Source of the DNA: JACKBJ01 sp964549495
GTDB lineage: Bacteria > Chloroflexota > Anaerolineae > Epilineales > Epilineaceae
Direction: 5' to 3'
DNA: 14,343 nt
Assembly: GCA_964549495.1 (NCBI GenBank)
Contig: CAZJWJ010000115.1
Coordinates: 1 to 14,343, forward strand
Positions within the stretch are counted from its first letter, which is position 1. Each line of letters begins with the position of its first letter. Positions 6,878 to 14,343 of the stretch are shown here, in pieces. The notes below the pieces were generated by a model, which saw nothing but the letters and a program-made list of their open reading frames with translations, made no database searches and was not told where the DNA came from. A program made the translations under genes and the position numbers.

Positions 6878-6883
6878 TACCAT
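6878..6883 (+). promoter_or_regulatory. Candidate -10 box TACCAT for leaderless ychF
   Basis: GTGTACCAT is followed by 7 nt and the ychF ATG at 6891. No ribosome binding site lies in the intervening bases, and the ychF start is fixed by its conserved N-terminus, so a leaderless mRNA is the simplest reading. Confidence 0.45.
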
Positions 6884-6890
6884 CTCGCGC

Positions 6891-7959
<1,069 letters not shown>

Positions 7960-7988
<29 letters not shown>

Positions 7989-10206
7989 GGTGGGCTCGGG
8001 CGTCGAGGCGCCGGCCGAGGCGCCATCCGAGACTCCTGTCGAGGCACCGGTCATGGTCCCGGCCGAGGAGTTCGAGTCTCGGACCTCCGCCACCTCATAC
8101 CGCTGGGCGACGGTCCTGCTGTCCATCTTGGCCTTCGGCCTGCGCGCCTACCGCCTGACCGCGCAGAGTCTTTGGAGCGACGAGGACATCACGCTGGACC
8201 GCGCCGGTCAGCCCCTGGCCGAGATGCTGGCCGGCCTGCCGGTGGAACAGGCGCCAGGCTATTACGTCCTGATGCGCTTCTGGACCCAATTGGCCGGCGA
8301 CAGCGACCTGGCGCTGCGCTTCCCCTCGCTGCTGGCCGGCGTGCTGGCCGTGCCCCTGGCGGGTCTGCTCGGCACGCGCCTGGCCGACCGCGACACGGGC
8401 CACATCATGATGCTGATCGTGGCCATGAACCCCTTCCTGGTCTACTACGGACAGGAAGCCCGCATGTACGCGCTGCTCTTCACCTTGTCCCTGGCCATCC
8501 TGGTCATCTTGAATCAAGCCGAGCGCACAGGCCGTTCGGTATGGTGGATCGCTTGCGGCGTCCTGGTCGCCGCCATCCTCTACACCCACTACTACGGCGC
8601 GCTGATCGTCTTTGCCCTGGTGGGCGCGGCTTTCTTCGACCTCCGGGACCGCGACCGCGATCGCCTGCGCGGTTGGGCGATGGCCGGCCTCACGGCCACC
8701 CTTCTCTTCGGCCCCTGGCTCCCGCGCGCCCTGGGCGTGCTGCAGTTCGAAGGCTGGCGCAGCGCCCTCCCGCTCTCCGAAGCCCTGATGGCCCATCTGA
8801 CCGACTGGTTTGCCGGCCGCTCCCTGCCCGATGGTCATCCGGCGATATGGATCCCGCTGGCCGCCCTCTTGCATGACTTCCTGTTCATGCTCATGCTCGC
8901 ATCGATCTTGTTCCTGGCCCGCCGTCTCTTGTCACGGATCGCATCCGACAACGATACGGGTGTCATCGAATATGATCGCGGAAGCTTGGCCTCACGGTTC
9001 CTGATGCCCCGAGGACTCACGTTACTGACTTTGCCACTGCTGGCCTACGTGCTGATCCTCCTGCGCACCGCCAACACGGCCGATGGATGGTCTCGGGCTA
9101 CCGTCGACTACGACCCACGCTACGCAATGGCCGCACTGCCAGGGCTCTTCCTGCTGGTGGCCCGGGGCACGAGCCCAATGGGCTGGTTCGCTGGCCTACC
9201 CGTCTATCTGGCTAGTCGACTGCTACCGAACACCCCCCGCGGTGGGATCGACCGTTGGATCCGTGAGACCCGCTACCTTCCGAGCCTGGTCGGCGCCCTG
9301 CTGATCCTCGCCGCCGCCTGGCCCGGCCTGCACGACCTCTACACCAACCCGGCCTCCCAGAAGCAGGACTACCGCGGCTTCGTGGCCGCCGTCGAGGCAG
9401 AGGCCAGTCACGAGGACACGGTCCTGCTCCTCGACGGGCCCAACTACGGCCTGGCCCGCCGCTACGAGATCGAGGACTCGCCGGTCAAGATCGTCAACCT
9501 GCACAGCTCCGGCAACCTCGAGCGCGGCCCCGAGGCCCGCGCCGAATACGCGGCCGAGCTGTCGTCCATCTTCCCCCACGTCTGGCTCGCCGAGGACGGC
9601 GCACGCCTGGGCGATGCCAAGGCCTGGCTGGATGCCAACACCTATCCGGTGAGCACGGCCGGCTACCAGGACATCACCCTGCGGCGCTACTACCGGCCGG
9701 TCTTGGCCTACCGTGACCCCGCGCAGGCCTTCTCGAAAGATCTCGAGAATTCGCTCGGGGTCGGTTCCTTCGATCACCTGGCGGAAGTCCGGTCGAGTGA
9801 GACGGTCGATCGCAGCCACCCGGATCCAGCAGGCGTCCCCGCATGTAGCGGCCTGACGCTGCAGTCCGTAGCGGCTGGCGAGATGCTCCCGATCGCCCTG
9901 CGCTGCAGCATTTCGGAGCCGGGCGGCCGCGAGTACAAGCTTTCGGTCCGCTTGGTCCACGAGCCCGCGTACTACCCATCCAACCAGACGGCACCGATTG
10001 CGTCCGTCGATCGCCGGCCGGTCAACTGGACCCGGCCGACCAGCACCTGGCAGGCCGGGGAGATCATCGTCGACCGCCACGCCTTGCCGGTTCCCGATGA
10101 CCTGGACCCGGGGGGCGCCGGCGTCGAAGTCTTGGTATACGAGGAGAGCGAAGGGCTGACGGTCGATAAGCTCATCGGCCGATTGACCATCGAGCCACGC
10201 CGATGA
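7960..10206 (+). CDS. Polytopic glycosyltransferase, GT39 / PMT_2-like
   Basis: The 748-residue product has a Ser/Pro/Glu-rich N-terminus (about 1-45), then a run of roughly ten membrane segments up to about 460 and a C-terminal soluble part of about 290 residues. The first extracytoplasmic loop carries S-L-W-S-D-E-D (70-76), the acidic motif expected for lipid-phosphate-sugar-dependent transferases. It is followed by 'Q-A-P-G-Y-Y-V-L-M-R-F-W' and 'N-P-F-L-V-Y-Y-G-Q-E-A-R-M-Y-A', both highly typical of this family. It probably moves a sugar from a polyprenyl-phosphate carrier to an acceptor outside the membrane; donor and acceptor are unknown. The ATG at 7960 overlaps ychF by 29 bp. An ATG at 8053, preceded by GAGG, would remove most of the low-complexity leader and is a serious alternative. 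The ATGA overlap with the next gene indicates an operon. Confidence 0.85.
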
Positions 10207-12791
10207 GCGCTCCGTCCCCTTCCACCACCGTGGGACGCGACGACCGCCGACGTCAAGACGGTCCGGAGGAGGCGCGGATCTCGAGGCTCCAGTGGGATCG
10301 CCGCGACTGGCTGACCATAACCCTCCTCGCCCTCGCACCCTGGATCCTCTTCTGGCCGCTCTTCGCGCCCGGCGACGCGCGGCAGTGGCTGCCCGCCGGC
10401 GACTTCGTCGACCAGTTCTATGCCTTTGCGCGCTACGAAACGGCGCGGCTGGCGGCCGGCGAGCTGCCGCTGTGGAACCCCTACGCCTACGGCGGCAGTC
10501 CCTTCTGGGCCGACGTCCAGGCCGCGGTGGCCTACCCCTTGAGCCTGATCGTGGTGCTCTTCTCGGCCTGGCGCTGGGGCGAGCTGCCCTTCCTGGCCCT
10601 CGAGCTGGAGTCGGTGGCCCACCTGTCGCTGGCGGCGGTGCTGACTTACCTCTTCGCCCGCCATGCGCTGGGCTGTCGCGTCGGCGGTCTGGTGGCGGCG
10701 GCCAGCTTCGGGGCCGGCGGCTACCTGCTGGGCTATCCGATGCTCCAACTGGCGGTGCTGGAGACCGACGTCTGGCTGCCGCTGGCGCTGCTCGGTGGGT
10801 CGCTTCTGGCCTCGAGGTCTAGGTCGAGCTCGGGTTCGGGCTCGGCACGCACGGCCATCCGGCCCGAGCCGGCCCTCGCCCTGGCCCTGGCGATGGGCAT
10901 CCTGGCCGGCCACCCGCAGTCCGCCCTCTACCTGATCTACCTCAGCCTAGCCTGGCTGCTCTGGCGGGCTTGGCGGAGCGCTGGGGATCGCGACGCGGCG
11001 ACGCTACGAGAGCGGCTCGGCTGGTCGCGCGCCCTCGTCCTCGGCCTGCTCGGCTCGCTGGTCCTGGCCGCCGGCCTGTCGGCGGCCGGCTGGTGGCCGG
11101 CGCTGGAGTTCCTGGGCCTCTCCAACCGGGCCGATGCCCACTTCGCCATGCTCTCCGGCGGCTTCCCGCCTCAGGAGCTGCTGGGACTGATCCTGCCGGG
11201 CCTCACCCTCTGGTCGCCGCTCTACCTGGGCCTGCTGCCGCTCGGACTGGCGCTGGCGGCCCTGGCCGCCTGGGGTCGAGTGGGCGATCGACCCGCGACC
11301 GAGATCACAGATGTCACCATGGACGAGGGGCGGAAGCAGGGGACCGTTTCGACACCCACGGCCTCCGGCCTCATGGCCGACATCCCCTTCTGGCTGGGCC
11401 TGCTGCTGCTGACCCTCGTTTTGTCCATGGGCCGCAACGCCTTCGTCTTCGACCTCTTCTACCACCTGGCGCCGGGCTTCGACCTCTTCCGGGGTCAGGA
11501 ACGGGCGGCCTTCCTGGTCAGCTTCGCGCTGGCCATGCTGGCCGGAAGCGGCGCCGCGCTGTGGTGGCGAGGCGCGCGGAGCATCGACCGCGACCTGTCG
11601 ATCTTCGCCGCCGGCAGCTCGGTGGCCGGCTTCCTCCTGGCCCTCGTCGCCAGCCCCTCGATGCGCGGCTCCGCGCTCCACCTCGCGGTGGCGGGCGGAA
11701 ACATCGCCCTGCTGGTGCTCCTGGCGCGATGGGCTGGCATCGGGGTCGCGAGCCTGGTCGACCCGGGCGATGAGCGGCCCTCGCTCGACTCGGATGCGCG
11801 CGCCCCCGAAGACACCGACAGCCCCACGCACCGGCTCCCTCCGCGCGCGCTGGCCTGGCTGGCCCTGCTGCTGGCGATGCTCATCCTGGACCCGTGGACC
11901 GCGATCGGGCGCGTCAACCTGACCGGTGAGCGGCCGGAGGAGCTCGAAACCAGCCCGCTCCTGGCCGCGCTGGACCAAGAGCGACCCCAGCGGGTGGACA
12001 ACGAGGACCGCCTGCCGCGGAACTTCGGGCTCCTGCGCCAAGTCGAGGCCACCAGCGGCGCCAGTCCCCTGCGTCTGCGTCGCTTCGAGATGCTGCGCGA
12101 TGCGCTGGGCGACCGGCCGCGGCATTGGCGCGACCTGATGTCCGTCAGCCACGTGCTGAGCTGGCGCGATGCGCTGGAGGTAGAGACGACCGTGCCCATC
12201 CAGGCCGGCGAGGCGGAGGAAAGCACCTACCTACACCGCCTGGGCTTCACCGCACCCTTTGCCTGGCGGGCACTGCAGGCCGAAGGGGTCGCTAACGACG
12301 CCGAGGCCATCCAGCGGCTGCGGGACGAGGACTTCGCCACGCTCAGCTCGGTGATCCTGCATCCCTACGACCTGCACGATCCCCACGCGATGCGAGCGGA
12401 CTCGGCCGGCCCCTTCGATCCGGTCGGGTTCCTGGACTCGGTTCCACCGATCGACCTGAGTGGCGGCTCGGGCGGCAGCCTGTCGGTGCGCGCTCGACAG
12501 CCGGGCTACGCTAGGGTCAATACGGGGGGGCCGAGCCCGGCCTGGGTGGTCTTCTCCGAGCTGCACTACCCGGGCTGGCGCGCCTACGTGGATGACCGGC
12601 CGGCTCCCCTGGTCCGAGCCAACCTGGCTCTGATGGCCGTGCCGGTGCTCCCGGGCGACCACGTGGTCGAGATCCGCTTCCTGGCCCCGCGCGTCCACCA
12701 GGGCCTGGCGGCCTCGATCTTGTCGGTGCTGGTGCTGGCGACCGTGATGGTCAGTCCTCGATCGGCCCCTCGACGCCGTAGACGCCCTTGA
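10203..12791 (+). CDS. YfhO-like polytopic membrane protein
   Basis: The 862-residue product has a cytoplasmic N-terminus (1-36), about a dozen hydrophobic segments and a soluble C-terminal part before a final hydrophobic helix. Near the N-terminus are G-D-F-V-D-Q-F (66-72) and L-P-L-W-N-P-Y...G-G-S-P-F-W-A-D (88-104), which match the YfhO family pattern. The C-terminal 'V-V-F-S-E-L-H-Y-P-G-W-R-A-Y-V-D' segment is also typical of that family. In Firmicutes, YfhO-type proteins are linked to glycosylation of teichoic acids or sugar transfer across the membrane; a similar role here is inferred. The start overlaps the upstream stop as ATGA, so translation is probably coupled to the GT39 gene. The 3' end overlaps the aquaporin gene on the other strand by 41 bp. 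A Ser-Arg/Ser-Gly hexamer-repeat loop lies at residues 204-215. Confidence 0.85.
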   Translation: MSAPSPSTTVGRDDRRRQDGPEEARISRLQWDRRDWLTITLLALAPWILFWPLFAPGDARQWLPAGDFVDQFYAFARYETARLAAGELPLWNPYAYGGSPFWADVQAAVAYPLSLIVVLFSAWRWGELPFLALELESVAHLSLAAVLTYLFARHALGCRVGGLVAAASFGAGGYLLGYPMLQLAVLETDVWLPLALLGGSLLASRSRSSSGSGSARTAIRPEPALALALAMGILAGHPQSALYLIYLSLAWLLWRAWRSAGDRDAATLRERLGWSRALVLGLLGSLVLAAGLSAAGWWPALEFLGLSNRADAHFAMLSGGFPPQELLGLILPGLTLWSPLYLGLLPLGLALAALAAWGRVGDRPATEITDVTMDEGRKQGTVSTPTASGLMADIPFWLGLLLLTLVLSMGRNAFVFDLFYHLAPGFDLFRGQERAAFLVSFALAMLAGSGAALWWRGARSIDRDLSIFAAGSSVAGFLLALVASPSMRGSALHLAVAGGNIALLVLLARWAGIGVASLVDPGDERPSLDSDARAPEDTDSPTHRLPPRALAWLALLLAMLILDPWTAIGRVNLTGERPEELETSPLLAALDQERPQRVDNEDRLPRNFGLLRQVEATSGASPLRLRRFEMLRDALGDRPRHWRDLMSVSHVLSWRDALEVETTVPIQAGEAEESTYLHRLGFTAPFAWRALQAEGVANDAEAIQRLRDEDFATLSSVILHPYDLHDPHAMRADSAGPFDPVGFLDSVPPIDLSGGSGGSLSVRARQPGYARVNTGGPSPAWVVFSELHYPGWRAYVDDRPAPLVRANLALMAVPVLPGDHVVEIRFLAPRVHQGLAASILSVLVLATVMVSPRSAPRRRRRP
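10812..10847 (+). repeat. Six in-frame hexamer repeats (TCG-NNN) coding Ser-x
   Basis: Six consecutive hexamers (TCGAGG, TCTAGG, TCGAGC, TCGGGT, TCGGGC, TCGGCA) code Ser-Arg, Ser-Arg, Ser-Ser, Ser-Gly, Ser-Gly and Ser-Ala in the YfhO-like gene. They lie in a short hydrophilic loop between membrane segments. Expansion or loss by slippage would keep the frame. Confidence 0.7.
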
Positions 12792-13464
12792 CCGCATGAT
12801 CGTGCGCGTCGGCATCGCGCAGCCATTCGTAACTCCAGGCCGCCACGACCGCGCCGGCGATCGGGGCCAGCCAGTAGATCCAGTGCTGGGTCCAGAGGCC
12901 TTCCACCAGGGCCGGCCCGAAGGACCGCGCCGGGTTCATCGAGGCCCCGGTCAGGGCTCCGCCCATCAGCGCGTCGAAGGCCACCACGCTGCCGATGGCC
13001 CAACCCGCGAAGCCCTGGGGCGCCCGCCGATCCGTGGCCACGGCCATGATCACGAACATCAGCGCGAAGCTGAGCAGGAACTCGATCGCCAGGGCCGGCC
13101 CGGTCGGGATCGAGGGGATGGTCGCGCCCAGGGATCCGTCGATGTCGGAGGCATCCCGGATCGAGGCCAAGAGGCCGGAGGCCGCGACCGCCCCCAAGAT
13201 CTGGGCCGAGATGTACCAGGGCACGACCCGCCCGGGAAAGCGCCGGGTGGCCCAGAAGCCGAGCGTGACCGCCGGGTTCAGGTGGGCGCCGGAGATGTGG
13301 CCGGTGGCGTAGATCATCGCCATGACCACGAAGCCGAAGGCGATGGCGATCCCGACGCTGCCGATCACGCCGCCGGTGTAGCCGTCGGTCAGCACGGCAC
13401 CGGTGCCGATGAAGACGAGGAAGAAGGTCGCCAAAGCCTCGGCGGCCGCCCTGCGGAGCGTCAT
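12751..13464 (-). CDS. Aquaporin (MIP family channel)
   Basis: The 237-residue product forms the usual six-helix, two-half-helix channel. Both NPA motifs are intact: H-L-N-P-A-V-T (NPA at 63-65) and S-M-N-P-A-R-S-F-G-P (NPA at 177-179). Alignment by eye to AQP1 gives the selectivity-filter residues Phe43, Ala165, Ala174 and Arg180. The Phe and Arg are aquaporin-like, but the usual His at the third-position helix is Ala, so the pore may be wider than a strict water channel and may pass small neutral solutes. Family length is normal. The start at 13464 is clear because GAGGTGAT stands about 4 nt upstream. The 3' end overlaps the YfhO-like gene by 41 bp, tail to tail. A candidate promoter is present upstream. 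Confidence 0.95.
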   Translation of the reverse strand: MTLRRAAAEALATFFLVFIGTGAVLTDGYTGGVIGSVGIAIAFGFVVMAMIYATGHISGAHLNPAVTLGFWATRRFPGRVVPWYISAQILGAVAASGLLASIRDASDIDGSLGATIPSIPTGPALAIEFLLSFALMFVIMAVATDRRAPQGFAGWAIGSVVAFDALMGGALTGASMNPARSFGPALVEGLWTQHWIYWLAPIAGAVVAAWSYEWLRDADAHDHAVKGVYGVEGPIED

Positions 13465-13511
13465 GGATCACCTCGTGTTCCGCGCGAGATCACTCAAGAA
13501 ATACTGAGCGA

Positions 13512-13540
13512 ATGTTGCGCGAGCCGTCGAGCCGGGTCAA
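13512..13540 (-). promoter_or_regulatory. Candidate sigma70-type promoter for the aquaporin gene
   Basis: On the minus strand TTGACC (13540-13535) is followed by a 17-nt spacer and CAACAT (13517-13512), a good -35 with a fair -10. Transcription would start around 13505, leaving a UTR of about 40 nt that contains the GAGGTGAT ribosome binding site. Confidence 0.4.
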
Positions 13541-13589
13541 CTTCGAACGGGTCGCGTCGAATTCTCATCGAGGGCCGATGCTCGGCTGC

Positions 13590-13595
13590 TATCCT
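13590..13595 (+). promoter_or_regulatory. Candidate -10 box TATCCT for the terminal lipoprotein gene
   Basis: TATCCT ends 9 nt before the ATG at 13605 and no ribosome binding site lies between them. This again fits a leaderless or nearly leaderless transcript. No -35 match is visible. Confidence 0.35.
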
Positions 13596-13604
13596 TCACG
13601 CCCT

Positions 13605-14343
13605 ATGCACGAGAAGAGAAGTACCTCGATACGATCAAGCCTTCGACGCCGAAGGCGCTCGTTCTTCCGGGCGAGGTCACAGGTCCTGCCCTGCCTCGGA
13701 TGGGCCTTGCTGCTTGCCGGCTGCCGCCTGGCAACGCCCACGGCCGGCCTCGAGCCGGAAGTCGTGCCGGACGCCACGCCGATGGCCGAGGCGCTGCCGA
13801 GCGAGATGTCGACCAGTCAGCCCGTCGACCTCGACCAGGCCGATTCGGTCGGCGCCGACGACGGGCAGCCGGCCGTTCGCGCCGCCGGCACGCCGCTCTC
13901 GCGCCCCGGACCGCTGCTGCATTTCCCGCGGGTCGAGCAGCGCCGACCCGCGCCCGTCGCCGACGCGCCGCCCGCGCCGACGGTCGTCGCTCCACCCGCC
14001 GGCCCCACTGCCATCCCGCCGGTCCCCGGCGCCGCCCGGCCCGATTGCCCGGGCATCGCGGTGCGCCAGGGCATGAGCCTGGCCATCGACGGCCAACCCT
14101 TCGTCTTCTTCGGGCTCAACGCGCCCTTCCTGCTGGACGATGGCTTCCCGGAGCGCGAGATCGACCCGCTCCTGGCCGAGCTCGCGGTCCGGGGCGTGAA
14201 CACGCTGCGGGTCTGGTTCTTCCACGACGAGGATCCCGACCGGCTGGCGCGGCTCCTGGACGCCGGCTCGCGGCACGGCATCCGCTTCATCGTCACCATG
14301 GCCGACGCGGAGCTGGAAGAGATCGCCGCCGCCGAGCCGACCG
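13605..14343 (+). CDS. Lipoprotein with glycoside hydrolase (GH5-like) domain, 3' end outside the window
   Basis: The frame stays open to the window edge, giving 246 residues of an incomplete protein. An Arg-rich tip is followed by a hydrophobic stretch and the lipobox L-L-A-G-C, so Cys40 should be lipidated and the protein anchored outside the membrane. Residues about 45-150 are Pro/Ala/Asp-rich, a flexible spacer. From about 156 the sequence reads 'G-M-S-L-A-I-D-G-Q-P-F-V-F-F-G-L-N', then N-T-L-R-V-W (199-204), the opening strands and the conserved Arg of GH5-type (clan A) TIM-barrel hydrolases such as mannanases and cellulases. The catalytic glutamates would lie beyond the window, so activity and substrate cannot be judged. 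The ATG at 13605 is the first that places the lipobox at a normal distance, and it follows a -10-like box. It is divergent from the aquaporin gene. Confidence 0.75.
   Translation, partial: MHEKRSTSIRSSLRRRRRSFFRARSQVLPCLGWALLLAGCRLATPTAGLEPEVVPDATPMAEALPSEMSTSQPVDLDQADSVGADDGQPAVRAAGTPLSRPGPLLHFPRVEQRRPAPVADAPPAPTVVAPPAGPTAIPPVPGAARPDCPGIAVRQGMSLAIDGQPFVFFGLNAPFLLDDGFPEREIDPLLAELAVRGVNTLRVWFFHDEDPDRLARLLDAGSRHGIRFIVTMADAELEEIAAAEPT

Noticed and set aside
12796..14076. 426-codon plus-strand frame opposite the aquaporin
   Set aside because: Shadow frame; the minus strand encodes both NPA motifs and a strong ribosome binding site, while this translation is highly charged and repetitive.

Overview
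This is a GC-rich bacterial chromosomal window with about ten densely packed genes on both strands. The likely source is a member of the Chloroflexota (an Anaerolineae-like or related uncultured lineage), but this is an inference with moderate-to-low confidence. It rests on the GC-rich coding style, a large secreted protein ending in a 'VHLPLVL' tail of a kind I associate with Chloroflexota exported proteins, and several genes whose start codon sits 7-9 nt after a TANNNT -10-like box, which suggests leaderless transcripts. No rRNA, tRNA, CRISPR array or complete mobile element is visible.

Layout. Positions 1-336 hold the truncated 3' half of a secreted TIMP-like protein on the minus strand, joined to a less GC-rich hairpin-bearing segment (about 1-50) that may be the edge of an insertion. 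An isoprenylcysteine carboxyl methyltransferase-like membrane enzyme (690-1295) is followed by a 704-aa secreted protein built of four diverged beta-rich modules (1394-3508). A small DUF4177-like protein lies on the minus strand (3595-3837). Divergent from it is a six-TM class III nucleotide cyclase with a possible PilZ-like tail (4014-5621), preceded by a tiny ORF whose stop overlaps the cyclase's GTG start. A luciferase-like flavin monooxygenase (5659-6777, minus) is divergent from the universal ATPase YchF (6891-7988). YchF runs into a GT39-type membrane glycosyltransferase (7960-10206), which overlaps by ATGA a YfhO-type membrane protein (10203-12791). An aquaporin on the minus strand (12751-13464) overlaps the YfhO gene tail to tail. 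The window ends inside a lipoprotein with a glycoside hydrolase-like (GH5-type) domain (13605 onward).

How the genes fit together. The clearest functional unit is the GT39/YfhO pair, two large polytopic proteins likely to move sugars from lipid carriers onto extracytoplasmic acceptors. The secreted repeat protein and the glycoside hydrolase lipoprotein are also envelope or surface functions. The cyclase, flavin monooxygenase, YchF and aquaporin look like independent genes. I do not see a defence system, toxin-antitoxin pair, biosynthetic cluster or other coherent new system. The more interesting points are the cyclase's altered base-recognition residues and leader ORF, the recurring short-spaced -10 boxes, the modular secreted protein, and the truncated gene at the left edge.
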